Shown piece by piece: positions 1 to 8,560 of a stretch of DNA of 64,000 bases. The notes beneath the pieces are model-generated. The model was not told the DNA's origin. It worked only from the letters and a program-made list of their open reading frames with translations, and searched no databases. Made by a program: the position numbers and the translations under genes. This DNA is from Parabacteroides chinchillae (lineage in GTDB: Bacteria > Bacteroidota > Bacteroidia > Bacteroidales > Tannerellaceae): contig NZ_FNVS01000010.1 of assembly GCF_900108035.1 (NCBI RefSeq), positions 80,994 through 144,993 of the forward strand, written 5' to 3'. Each line of letters starts with the position of its first letter. Positions within the stretch are counted from its first letter, which is position 1.

Positions 1-240
1 ATACGGATTATTTATGAAGAATTACAGAAATGGGACGAGCCTGTTGGTATTGCTATTCTGCCCGACCATCCTACTCCGTGTGCCATCCGTACGCATACTA
101 ATACACCTGTGCCTTTCCTTATATATAAACCAGGCATACAACCGGACAGCGTAACCCGCTTCGACGAGTTTTCGGTACTGGACGGAAAATACGGAGTATT
201 GGAAAAAGACCTGTTCATTAAAGAGTTTCTTAAAGAATAA
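1..240 (+). CDS. apgM: Phosphoglycerate mutase, 2,3-BPG-independent (ApgM type), C-terminal fragment
   Basis: The window opens inside this gene; the last 79 codons are in frame 1 and stop at 238-240. The segment PDHPTPCAIRTHTN is typical of the metal-binding C-terminal part of the ApgM branch of the alkaline phosphatase superfamily, often annotated in Bacteroidetes as a homoserine-kinase-like or phosphoglycerate mutase gene. Enzymes of this family interconvert 3- and 2-phosphoglycerate in glycolysis. The thrC start lies 5 bp after the stop, so the two are probably co-transcribed, which matches the threonine operon order of Bacteroides. The N-terminal part is outside the window. Confidence 0.8.
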   Translation: MRIIYEELQKWDEPVGIAILPDHPTPCAIRTHTNTPVPFLIYKPGIQPDSVTRFDEFSVLDGKYGVLEKDLFIKEFLKE

Positions 241-245
241 ATCAC

Positions 246-1559
246 ATGAAATATTACAGTACAAACAAACAAGCCCCTCTTGCTACGCTAGAGGAAACCG
301 TCATAAAAGGTTTGGCCGGCGATAAGGGACTATATATGCCCGAAAGGATTCCTTCCTTAAGTAAGGATATTATTAGTAAAATGAAACATATGTCTTTCCA
401 TGAGATAGCGTGCACAGTGGCACAAGCTTTCTTCGGCGAAGACATCGAACCGGACGTATTGGACAAGATCGTAAAAGATACACTTTCGTTCGACACACCG
501 GTAGTACATGTGGAAGACAACATCTACAGCCTGGAACTCTTTCACGGCCCCACGCTGGCATTTAAAGACGTAGGCGCCCGCTTCATGGCCCGTTTGCTGG
601 GTTACTTCATTAAGAAACAAGGATTGAAAGAGGTAAACGTACTTGTTGCTACTTCGGGAGACACAGGTAGTGCCGTAGCCAACGGTTTTCTGGGCGTTGA
701 AGGTATCCACGTGTATGTGCTCTACCCCAAAGGAAAGGTAAGCCCTATACAGGAATGCCAGTTCACAACGCTGGGACAAAACATCACGGCGCTCGAAATA
801 GACGGTACCTTCGACGATTGCCAGGCCTTGGTAAAATCCGCCTTTATGGATAGCGAACTGAATGGACACATGAAACTCACTTCGGCCAATTCTATCAACG
901 TAGCCCGCTTCCTTCCGCAATCATTCTATTACTTCAATGCGTATGCACAACTGGACAGAGCAGGAAAAGCAAACGAACTGGTAGTAAGTGTTCCCAGCGG
1001 GAACTTCGGCAACATCACAGCCGGGCTGTTTGCACACCGGATGGGACTTCCTGTCAAACGCTTTATAGCGGCCAACAACCGCAATGATGTATTCCTCGAA
1101 TATCTCAACACCGGCAAGTACAATCCACGTCCGTCCGTAGCCACCATTGCCAACGCGATGGACGTAGGCGATCCTAGCAACTTTGCACGCATTTTGGACT
1201 TGTTCGGTATCTATGGCGATCCGCACAAAGCAATCTGCGGATTGATCTCCGGCTACCGCTTTACAGATGAAGAAATTGCTTCCACTATGAAACGCGTTTA
1301 CAACGACTGCGGCTATTTGCTGGATCCCCACGGGGCATGTGGCTTCCAGGCGTTGGTACAAAATGCACTTGATGCGAACGAAACCGGTGTATTCCTGGAG
1401 ACAGCCCATCCTGCCAAGTTCAAAGGCACGGTAGACAGTATCCTGGCTTCGGACATCGAAATCCCCGCCAAGTTGCAAGCCTTTATGAAAGGTAAGAAAC
1501 AAAGCATAGAACTCAACAAAGACTTTGCCGGCTTCAAAGCCTACCTGATGGCACAATAA
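246..1559 (+). CDS. thrC: Threonine synthase
   Basis: A 437-residue pyridoxal-phosphate enzyme that converts O-phosphohomoserine to threonine in the cytoplasm, the last step of threonine synthesis. The PLP-binding lysine lies in TLAFKDVGARF (Lys107), and the phosphate-binding SGDTGSA stretch follows at about 137-143. The N-terminal motif YYSTNKQAPLATLEE and the length fit the long (enteric/Bacteroidetes) threonine synthase class. The ATG follows the upstream apgM stop by 5 bp, implying an operon. Confidence 0.95.
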   Translation: MKYYSTNKQAPLATLEETVIKGLAGDKGLYMPERIPSLSKDIISKMKHMSFHEIACTVAQAFFGEDIEPDVLDKIVKDTLSFDTPVVHVEDNIYSLELFHGPTLAFKDVGARFMARLLGYFIKKQGLKEVNVLVATSGDTGSAVANGFLGVEGIHVYVLYPKGKVSPIQECQFTTLGQNITALEIDGTFDDCQALVKSAFMDSELNGHMKLTSANSINVARFLPQSFYYFNAYAQLDRAGKANELVVSVPSGNFGNITAGLFAHRMGLPVKRFIAANNRNDVFLEYLNTGKYNPRPSVATIANAMDVGDPSNFARILDLFGIYGDPHKAICGLISGYRFTDEEIASTMKRVYNDCGYLLDPHGACGFQALVQNALDANETGVFLETAHPAKFKGTVDSILASDIEIPAKLQAFMKGKKQSIELNKDFAGFKAYLMAQ

Positions 1560-1600
1560 TAGAAAAAAAGACAGTTCAAAGTCCGTTGTATCAGGAGTAA

Positions 1601-1621
1601 CCCTTCCCCTATGGGGAGGGG
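1601..1621 (+). terminator. GC-rich hairpin after thrC
   Basis: CCCTTCCCC (1601-1609) and GGGGAGGGG (1613-1621) form a 9-bp stem with one T-G pair and a TAT loop, 42 bp after the thrC stop. There is no downstream T-run, so it could be a rho-independent-like structure, an mRNA 3' stabiliser or part of the repeat block that follows. Confidence 0.4.
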
Positions 1622-1662
1622 AAAAGAGGGAGGCTGGAGTGCCCGCACCATACGGAAAACCT

Positions 1663-1848
1663 CCGTACCCCTACAAAAGTATCACCGGCGCACCGGCGGA
1701 GTCTCCGTACCCCTACAAAACCATTACCGGAGTAGCTGCAGCCATTTTGTAGGCCTACAAAACCATTACAGACGCGCCGGCAGCCATTTCGTACCCCTAC
1801 AAAACCATTGACGGAGCTCCGGTGATACCTCCGTAGAGCTACAGAGGC
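1663..1848. repeat. Five-unit tandem repeat with 42-bp period
   Basis: Imperfect units of exactly 42 bp have their GTA cores at 1665, 1707, 1749, 1791 and 1833. The best-conserved part is CGTACCCCTACAAAACCATT; the other half of each unit is GC-rich and variable. The third unit contains the perfect 18-bp palindrome TTTTGTAGGCCTACAAAA (1746-1763). The period is a multiple of three and short reading frames cross it, but none has a credible start or resembles a protein. The rest of the 445-bp gap between thrC and the GH43 gene holds only the hairpin at 1601 and a promoter near 1963. Confidence 0.85.
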
Positions 1849-1962
1849 TTCACAGACCGGATTTCTCAATTTTCGACCTGCTATTAACCCATACAAATCA
1901 GCAGAAGGTTGCCATCAACACAAATACGCCTTATCAGCGTGCATAATATCAATGTATTTCTT

Positions 1963-1970
1963 TATATTTG
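1963..1970 (+). promoter_or_regulatory. Candidate -7 box for the GH43 gene
   Basis: TATATTTG matches the Bacteroides -7 consensus TAnnTTTG and lies 34 bp upstream of the chosen ATG at 2005. No clear -33 TTTG was seen. Confidence 0.5.
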
Positions 1971-2004
1971 CCCTGTTTTTAATTCTTTATTTACAATTCA
2001 GACC

Positions 2005-3540
2005 ATGAAAAAGACATTTATCGCCATTGCCTGCGCTGCTTTGTGTGCAGCTAATATGTACGGGCAAACAAAAGGACACTTCAACAATCCGGTTATTCCC
2101 GGTGATGTGGCCGATCCCTCCATCATTCGTATAGGCAACACCTGGTATGCTACCGGAACCTCTTCGGAGTGGGCGCCTTATTATCCAGTGTTTACATCTA
2201 CAGACCTGGTAAACTGGAAACAGACCGGGCATATCTTCGACAAACAGCCGGAGTGGACAGTTTCATCGTTCTGGGCTCCGGAGTTGTATTATATGAACAA
2301 TAAGGTCTACGCCTACTATACGGCACGCAACAAAAAGGGCGTGTCCTATATAGGTGTAGCCACGGCAGACAACCCGACAAAGGAATTTACCGACCATGGC
2401 CCGGTTGTTGAATACGGAACCGAAGCCATCGATGCCTTTATTCTGGAAGACAACGGCAAGCAATACATCTCATGGAAAGCCTACGGACTGGATAACCGGC
2501 CTATCGAACTTCTTTGCAGCCAACTTTCGGACGACGGCCTGAGCCTTGTAGGAGAAACATTCACCCTGATGCGCGACAACGACCGGATCGGAATGGAAGG
2601 CCAATGCCACTTCAAGAAAGGAGATTATTATTATATGCTCTACTCTACGCATAGCTGCTGCGGACCTAAAAGCGATTATCAGGTACGCGTTGCCCGTTCC
2701 AAAACGCTGAAAGGCCCGTATGAAATATATGATGGTAATCCGGTCCTGCACGGCGGTAGCGACAAAGTTCAGTCATGCGGACACGGTACAGTGACCACTA
2801 CCCCGGACGGACGTATGTTCTATTTCTTCCACGCCTATCTGACCGGAGGCCGTTTCTTTGCCGGACGCCAACCCATGCTCCAGGAAATGGTAATAGGCGA
2901 TGACGGCTGGATACACTTCCCCACAGGCGATACGGCGCAATTAGAACAGCCGCTTCCATTCAAAGGAAAAGAGCAGAAAGCAACGCTTGGTTTCTTCGAC
3001 AACTTCAAAAACAACAAGCTGAAAGCCGGATGGACATGGAACTATCCTTATACTACCGTTAATATCCACGCAGGCAAAGGTAAACTATCGCTAAGCGGAA
3101 CCATGAAGGAAGGCAACCATAACGGCTCGGCACTTTGTCTCCGCCCGGTAAAACCCGATTATGCTTTTGCCACACAGGTAATCAACCATAATAGCAGCCT
3201 GAAAGGTCTTACCCTCTACGGCGATGACAAAACATTGGTAGCCTTTGGCGCCCAAGGAGACAAACTGATACTGAAAGAGGTGATAGACGGTAAAGAGCAG
3301 ATCGTCTGCAACGAACCGCTCCCCGCTACTTCTCTTTATCTGAAAATAGAAGTAAACAACGGAACTCAATGTACTTTCTTCTGGAGCAAAGACGGAAAAA
3401 CGTGGCAAGCCCTAAACAACATTGCCCCGAAACGCGATTATAGCAAACAAGTACGCTGGGACCGCGTTGCACGCCCGGGACTGATCCATTGTGGTTCGCC
3501 AACCGAACCGGCAGAGTACAGTTACTTCCGGTTACTATAA
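2005..3540 (+). CDS. Secreted glycoside hydrolase family 43 protein
   Basis: The start at 2005 gives a 511-residue protein opening with a Sec signal peptide (MKKTFIAIACAALCAANMYGQ region); the in-frame start 96 bp upstream would hide it. The five-bladed propeller of GH43 is recognisable from its three catalytic acids: Asp37 in VADPS, Asp143 in AIDAF and Glu198 in GMEGQ. After about residue 330 comes a beta-sandwich-like domain (GFFDNFKN to the C-terminus) common as an accessory module in this family. Likely activity is removal of arabinose or xylose from plant polysaccharides in the periplasm or outside the cell. The substrate cannot be read from the sequence, and no SusC/SusD pair is adjacent. 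Confidence 0.88.
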   Translation: MKKTFIAIACAALCAANMYGQTKGHFNNPVIPGDVADPSIIRIGNTWYATGTSSEWAPYYPVFTSTDLVNWKQTGHIFDKQPEWTVSSFWAPELYYMNNKVYAYYTARNKKGVSYIGVATADNPTKEFTDHGPVVEYGTEAIDAFILEDNGKQYISWKAYGLDNRPIELLCSQLSDDGLSLVGETFTLMRDNDRIGMEGQCHFKKGDYYYMLYSTHSCCGPKSDYQVRVARSKTLKGPYEIYDGNPVLHGGSDKVQSCGHGTVTTTPDGRMFYFFHAYLTGGRFFAGRQPMLQEMVIGDDGWIHFPTGDTAQLEQPLPFKGKEQKATLGFFDNFKNNKLKAGWTWNYPYTTVNIHAGKGKLSLSGTMKEGNHNGSALCLRPVKPDYAFATQVINHNSSLKGLTLYGDDKTLVAFGAQGDKLILKEVIDGKEQIVCNEPLPATSLYLKIEVNNGTQCTFFWSKDGKTWQALNNIAPKRDYSKQVRWDRVARPGLIHCGSPTEPAEYSYFRLL

Positions 3541-3561
3541 AATACCAATAGTAATAAGAAC

Positions 3562-3581
3562 GGGCGGTTATTCCACCGCCC
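3562..3581. terminator. Hairpin between convergent genes
   Basis: GGGCGG (3562-3567) pairs with CCGCCC (3576-3581). It sits after the GH43 stop and overlaps the stop codon of the convergent DUF695-like gene. No strong T-run on either strand, so termination is plausible but not certain. Confidence 0.4.
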
Positions 3582-4005
3582 ATTCTTTCATCTCCAACAT
3601 ATCCAGATATTCTTCCCATTCCGGGTCTACTTCGGTATAGATAGAAATAGGTAGAAGTTCGAAGGAAGCCAAAGCCTCGTTCAAACGTTCGCCAAAAACA
3701 CGCACCGTACGGGTATAGAACACCCACACCTTCTCACCGCCTCCTGTATAAACGCCGGTAAGGATAGAAAGTTTATCCTTCTCCATCGCTTTTTGCAGCA
3801 CGGCCTGTACCTCTTCCATACGTCCTGCAACTTCTTCCAAAGGCATGCCAAGTTTATCCGCTTCATACTTCCAGGTTATCTCTGCACGCTCCTTAAACTT
3901 GCCTGACTGTACAAACTCAGTCAGTTCTTCGCGGCCGCTCACCGTTATCATTTGTCCCTCCTCGCTCTCCGAAAGCGCGGTAAACCATACATTACTCAGT
4001 TTCAT
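3568..4005 (-). CDS. DUF695-like cytoplasmic protein
   Basis: A 145-residue acidic protein without signal peptide or membrane segment. The start at 4005 (MKLSNVWFTALSESE) is preferred over one 12 codons upstream because the added residues (MQLQQTTNNKDN) look like noncoding leader. The N-terminal WFTALSESE and the later pattern with VWVFYTR and a DPEWEEYLDM C-terminus resemble DUF695 proteins of Bacteroidales; that assignment is from memory. Function unknown. It stands alone, convergent with the GH43 gene. Confidence 0.7.
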   Translation of the reverse strand: MKLSNVWFTALSESEEGQMITVSGREELTEFVQSGKFKERAEITWKYEADKLGMPLEEVAGRMEEVQAVLQKAMEKDKLSILTGVYTGGGEKVWVFYTRTVRVFGERLNEALASFELLPISIYTEVDPEWEEYLDMLEMKEWAVE

Positions 4006-4131
4006 ATTATCTTTATTATTAGTTGTCTGCTGCAACTGCAAAGATAGAGATTATTCCGTCATCATCACATGCAACTTTTTGCAGAAAATTACAGAGCAAC
4101 CAAAGGCCATACGAGAATTTGGCAAACATTG

Positions 4132-5097
4132 TCAAGCCTGATTATTCCATCTATAGTCTTTTTTCCTTTTCTGCCACAACTGCCAGCTATTAAAAATATT
4201 CTGCCACAGCACATAGCTTCCGGGACCTACAGACGAAAGGGGATTTAAGTAGGTATAGGCCATCCAGATAGCTAAGACAGTATTTTTCTGTCCGAGAGCC
4301 TGACCGGCACTAATACGGTCTTTATAGACACTACCAATACGCCTACCCAAATAAAACTGAATACAGCAGGTAATGAGTCCTCCCAAAGCAATAAGTATCT
4401 CTACCAAGAGGTCGGCATCACTATTCACCAACGAACGGACGGTTTGTCCCGTTACAATTGCAAGTGCAACCGCCCAAAGATAAAAAGCAGCATCACGTAA
4501 ACTTAATAAAAAGCGATGAACCGGCGGACAAAACAGGCGCAACACCCAAGCCAAAAAGAACGGAAACAACAGCAATGGAAATACTTTGCTTAATATAAGC
4601 AAAAATGCAGAGAAAAAGGTAATATCCGCATGAGGTTCCACCAATGGAAAAACGAATGGCACAACTATTGCCGCCAGTAAGTTTGAAAGTAATGTATATG
4701 TAGTTAAACTCGAAGCGCTGCCTCCCAATTTTCCGGTAATTACAGCGGCGGCAGTAGCGGTAGGACAGATCAAACAAACCATAATTCCTTCAAATACATC
4801 TTTGTAAGCTTCATCCATCCTCACAACTATCAGGAAAGTTGCCATTAAAGCACAGGTTACTATCTGAAATAATAACAACCACCCATGCCAAGGTTGAGGC
4901 ATTAGTTCATGCGGGTCCACTTTGCAGAAAGTAAGCAGCAACTGGGCAAAGATCAAAGTAGGCGTAAGGAAAGCTATTAAAGAAAAAACAAATGGTTTTG
5001 TCGGCTCCAGAAAAGAGAAGTTGGCAAAAATAAAGTACCCCGACGCTCCGGCCAGCATAGCAACCGGCAGAGTCCAGTTTTTCAGGAATTTCAACAT
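4132..5097 (-). CDS. BASS-family (bile acid:sodium symporter-like) transporter
   Basis: A 321-residue polytopic membrane protein with about nine to ten hydrophobic segments. Two motifs are characteristic of the BASS fold: PTATAAAVITGKLGG at about 130-145 and GQALGQKNTVLAIW at about 266-280, both in the discontinuous helices that bind Na+ in family members. Family members import organic anions with sodium across the inner membrane. The substrate is unknown, and nothing nearby suggests bile acids specifically. Monocistronic, with its own short leader before 5097. Confidence 0.75.
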   Translation of the reverse strand: MLKFLKNWTLPVAMLAGASGYFIFANFSFLEPTKPFVFSLIAFLTPTLIFAQLLLTFCKVDPHELMPQPWHGWLLLFQIVTCALMATFLIVVRMDEAYKDVFEGIMVCLICPTATAAAVITGKLGGSASSLTTYTLLSNLLAAIVVPFVFPLVEPHADITFFSAFLLILSKVFPLLLFPFFLAWVLRLFCPPVHRFLLSLRDAAFYLWAVALAIVTGQTVRSLVNSDADLLVEILIALGGLITCCIQFYLGRRIGSVYKDRISAGQALGQKNTVLAIWMAYTYLNPLSSVGPGSYVLWQNIFNSWQLWQKRKKDYRWNNQA

Positions 5098-5225
5098 AAT
5101 ACCTCACCCATTTATATTCGGCTGCAAAGTAACAGCTTATAAAAGGAATAGACAAGATTCACAGATGCTTTTTATAAGAAAAACACAAGCATTTTAAGCA
5201 AGAGTCATAAATATAAAGGAATAAA

Positions 5226-5258
5226 AAAAGCTTTAGCCCGTAATGAGCTAAAGCTTTT
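5226..5258 (-). terminator. Rho-independent terminator of the nag operon
   Basis: Perfect 12-bp stem AAAAGCTTTAGC / GCTAAAGCTTTT with a 9-nt loop. On the minus strand it is followed by a run of seven T, 21 bp after the stop of the NagB-like gene. Confidence 0.85.
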
Positions 5259-5279
5259 ATATTCATTTTCCAACTCGGA

Positions 5280-7268
5280 TTAACGTAATGGTATGTATTG
5301 TACAAATGCCTCCATCGCTTCATAAGAAGCCAGACCTAGTTGATGGTATACCTCCGCCGTTGCACGGTTGCGGTCTTCTGCACGTTGCCAGAACAAACGT
5401 TCATCATCTCCTAAGAACGGAGCACTCTCTGCCTGCGACTGATGTTTCAGGATTGCATTACGTTTATGGCGTAATTCTTCAGGAGAAATAGGAACCGCCA
5501 TTTCTACGTGATCCATTTCCCATTCCGCCCATGCTCCACGATACATCCATACGCGGCAGTTCTTCATCCATTCTTCATCTTTTACGTCATCTATAGCTGC
5601 AAGAACAGCATCCAGACAAACCTTGTGGGTTCCATGAGGGTCTGCCAAGTCGCCTGCAACAAATATCTGATCCGGTTTTACTTTCAGCAGTAAGTTCTTT
5701 ACAATATCCTTATCAGCTTCACTCAGTTCATTCTTTTTCACCATACCTGTTTCATAGAAGGGCAGGTCAAGGAAATGAACATGATCATCTTTCACTCCCG
5801 AATAACGGCAACCATGACGGGCTTCTTCACGACGAATCGTACCCTTCATAAATAGTACATCCTTACGTTCGGGTTCTCCATTTTCTACCTTTTCATAACG
5901 GAGGTAGTTGATTATTTCTTCCGCTTTTTTCTTTACGGAGTTATCTCCGGCAGCATATTTATCGCATACATCACGAAGATATTCGCAATAACGGATTACC
6001 TCTTCGTCACCTACTGCGATGTTACCGGAAGTCTGGTAAGCTACATGCACATCATGATGCTGGTCGCACAAACGGCGCAAAGTTCCTCCCATAGAGATAA
6101 CATCGTCATCCGGATGCGGACTGAAAACAATCACTTTCTTCGGGAATGGAGTAGCACGTTCCGGACGGTTCGAATCGTCTGCATTCGGTTTTCCACCCGG
6201 CCAGCCGGTAATTGTATGCTGAATATCATTAAAAATCTTGATATTTACATTATATGCAGAACCGTACAAAGCCAGCAATTCGCCCAAACCATGTTCGCTA
6301 TAATCACGATTCGTCAATTTCAGAATAGGCTTTCCTGTCAGCTGGCATAACCACACAATAGCACGACGAATCAGTTTATTATCCCATTCACAGTTGGTCA
6401 CCAACCATGGATGGCTTATTCTTGTCAAATCATAAGCTGCAGACAGATCAACAACTACTTTTGAATTCGGATGATTCTGTATATAAGAAGAAGGGATCAG
6501 GTCTGTCACCGGGCCTTCCACTGTCTTAGCAATAATACCTGCTTTATCTTCACCCCAAGCCATTAATACTACGCTACGGGCATTCATCATAGTAGAGATA
6601 CCCATTGTAATTACGCCGGCAGGTACGTTATCTATTGATGGAAAAGTACGGGCAGCTTCCTTACGGGCAGCACCTTCCAACACAACCAGGCGGGTACGCG
6701 AACTGATAGTTGAACCGGCTGCATTGAACATGATGTTACTGCTCTGTCCTAATCCCAATAAAATATAATCCAATCCTCCGGCTTGTTTGATATCTTCTTC
6801 ATATTTCCGGCAGAAATCCAGAACCTCATCTTTCGGCATATTTCCATTCGGAGCATGAATATTTTCAGAAGGAATATCCACGTGCGCAAATAAGGCTTCC
6901 TGCAAACGGGCGACATTTCCACCGAAAGTTGATGCCAACGGATAAAACTCATATTCAACAAAAACGATCACATTACGGAAACTCAGATTTTCTTCCTTAT
7001 GCATGCGTATCAACTCTTTGTACACATTCAGTGGAGAACGTCCTCCGGGAAGAGCGATAACGAATGACTCGCCTATCTCTTGTTTCATACGTATTTGAGT
7101 TGCTATTTCATTAGCTATAGCGAGAGACCCTTCATCTACCGACTCATAAATATTAGTCGGGATTTTTTCCAAGCGAGTTAACACTGAATGCTCAAAAGCA
7201 TTTTCCGGACGGTAATACCGCTGGGGTATACGCGTCAAGGTAATCTGAGAACTAAGGTCCTTTTTCAT
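5280..7268 (-). CDS. NagB-like / LmbE (PIG-L) deacetylase fusion
   Basis: A 662-residue two-domain protein. Residues about 40-300 are homologous to glucosamine-6-phosphate deaminase NagB (ALPGGRSPLNVYKEL matches the sugar-phosphate loop), but each catalytic residue known from E. coli NagB is replaced: Asp72 by Tyr106, Asp141 by Ser176, His143 by Asn178 and Glu148 by Ala183. Residues about 375-650 are a LmbE/PIG-L N-acetyl deacetylase with the zinc motif PHPDDD (384-389) and a later DPHGTH motif, both intact. It is therefore probably a deacetylase with a NagB-derived sugar-phosphate sensing or binding domain rather than a deaminase. It follows two nagA paralogues. Confidence 0.9.
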   Translation of the reverse strand: MKKDLSSQITLTRIPQRYYRPENAFEHSVLTRLEKIPTNIYESVDEGSLAIANEIATQIRMKQEIGESFVIALPGGRSPLNVYKELIRMHKEENLSFRNVIVFVEYEFYPLASTFGGNVARLQEALFAHVDIPSENIHAPNGNMPKDEVLDFCRKYEEDIKQAGGLDYILLGLGQSSNIMFNAAGSTISSRTRLVVLEGAARKEAARTFPSIDNVPAGVITMGISTMMNARSVVLMAWGEDKAGIIAKTVEGPVTDLIPSSYIQNHPNSKVVVDLSAAYDLTRISHPWLVTNCEWDNKLIRRAIVWLCQLTGKPILKLTNRDYSEHGLGELLALYGSAYNVNIKIFNDIQHTITGWPGGKPNADDSNRPERATPFPKKVIVFSPHPDDDVISMGGTLRRLCDQHHDVHVAYQTSGNIAVGDEEVIRYCEYLRDVCDKYAAGDNSVKKKAEEIINYLRYEKVENGEPERKDVLFMKGTIRREEARHGCRYSGVKDDHVHFLDLPFYETGMVKKNELSEADKDIVKNLLLKVKPDQIFVAGDLADPHGTHKVCLDAVLAAIDDVKDEEWMKNCRVWMYRGAWAEWEMDHVEMAVPISPEELRHKRNAILKHQSQAESAPFLGDDERLFWQRAEDRNRATAEVYHQLGLASYEAMEAFVQYIPLR

Positions 7269-7308
7269 GTCTTATTTACATTAAATTCGATTTACTTTAC
7301 TTGAATTA

Positions 7309-7316
7309 CAAATATA
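7309..7316 (-). promoter_or_regulatory. -7 box for the NagB-like/LmbE gene
   Basis: On the minus strand TATATTTG (plus-strand caaatata) matches TAnnTTTG and lies 40 bp upstream of the ATG at 7268, so this gene may be transcribed on its own as well as from the nagA promoter. Confidence 0.5.
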
Positions 7317-7374
7317 GCTATTTCCGCCAACATCATATTGCATTTATTTATAAAACAAATTTATCGGGAAAAAG

Positions 7375-8541
7375 TTAAGCCAATGTATTTGTCTCCGGTA
7401 CCAATTTACCCATTGACCATACGGCACGGACATTATATTTACGGTCCAATATAACAATATCGGCATCTTTTCCACGCTGTAAAGATCCTTTACGATCATC
7501 AACCCCCATCAAACGTGCCGGGGTTTCGGAAGCCATCCGTACGGCATCAGCCAACGGAATTTCTGCTTTTTGCACCATAACACGCACTAATGTGTCCATT
7601 GTAGCAATACTACCTGCCAATGACGAATGATCGGCAAGTTTACAAACATTGTCTTCTATAATGATGCGCGAACCAGGAGCCGGACGATCTCCTCCCGCAG
7701 CATACGAAAGAGCATCTGTAACAAGGCACATACGTTCCACTCCTTTCAATTTATAAACCAGGCGTAATATAGTAGACGGAAGATGCTTACCGTCGGCAAT
7801 CACTTCCACGGTCATATCATCCATAAGAAATACGCTCTCAACGGTTCCTTCGTACTTGTATTCACGGCGTTTATGAAAACCCGGCATTGCATTATAGAAT
7901 TGGGCAGCATGGGTAAAACCTGCTTTATAGGCATTCTTTATATCTTCAAATTCTGCTTCGGTATGCGTAATGGCAGCCAATATACCTTTGGATTTGATAT
8001 ACCGGGCAAATTCATGTGCGCCTTCCAGTTCGGGGCTAATATCCCAACGCTTGATACAATCCGTCTTTTCCAGCAAAGCGGTATACTCTTCTTTATCTAA
8101 AGCCTTAATCGTGTCTGCATAAAGAAGACTGGCCATTTTAGTATTCAGATAAGGCCCCTCTATATGAAGTCCAAGTACCGGACTGCCTGCTTCTGCCATC
8201 AACTTCTCACATACGGAGGCAGCCTTGTATATATCAGAAACGGAAGAAGAAGAAAGAGTTGGAAAGATAGAAGTAGCGCCATGCTTCATATGACCGGCAA
8301 CTGCGCCTTTAAATGCGTCTTCGGTACATTCCCTGAAATCGCGGCCAGCCCCGCCATGCACATTCATGGCAACAAAGCCCGGAATAATATACATTCCTTT
8401 AGCATCCACCACAGTAGCATCTATCAACGCCAAATCGTTATTTGTAACTTCCAGGATTTTACCATCCCGAATCAATACAGATCCTTCTTCCAGCCATCCT
8501 TGGGGTGTAAGAATCCGGCCATTTATAATTTGTGTTAACAT
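7375..8541 (-). CDS. N-acetylglucosamine-6-phosphate deacetylase paralogue with altered metal site
   Basis: A 388-residue amidohydrolase-fold protein, clearly a sister of the nagA just upstream. The start at 8541 (MLTQIINGRI) matches the paralogue; a longer frame to 8622 would overlap it. Glu128 (HIEGPY), His193 (THTEAE), the IADGKH loop and the catalytic Asp in LVTDAL are kept. The first His of the HxH pair is Asn60 (MNVHGG), and the metal ligand equivalent to E. coli His216 is Gln214 (AAQFYNAM instead of ATHFYNAM). The GAH/GGQ loop is also lost (KMASLL). Single-metal NagA enzymes lacking HxH exist in E. coli, but loss of the second His as well suggests weak, changed or absent activity. Confidence 0.85.
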   Translation of the reverse strand: MLTQIINGRILTPQGWLEEGSVLIRDGKILEVTNNDLALIDATVVDAKGMYIIPGFVAMNVHGGAGRDFRECTEDAFKGAVAGHMKHGATSIFPTLSSSSVSDIYKAASVCEKLMAEAGSPVLGLHIEGPYLNTKMASLLYADTIKALDKEEYTALLEKTDCIKRWDISPELEGAHEFARYIKSKGILAAITHTEAEFEDIKNAYKAGFTHAAQFYNAMPGFHKRREYKYEGTVESVFLMDDMTVEVIADGKHLPSTILRLVYKLKGVERMCLVTDALSYAAGGDRPAPGSRIIIEDNVCKLADHSSLAGSIATMDTLVRVMVQKAEIPLADAVRMASETPARLMGVDDRKGSLQRGKDADIVILDRKYNVRAVWSMGKLVPETNTLA

Positions 8542-8560
8542 TGTATTTCCTTTCCGTGTT

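Noticed and set aside
1663..1848. CRISPR-like periodic repeat
   Set aside because: The period is regular but both halves of each unit are related, the repeats are imperfect, there are no unique spacers and no cas genes are present.
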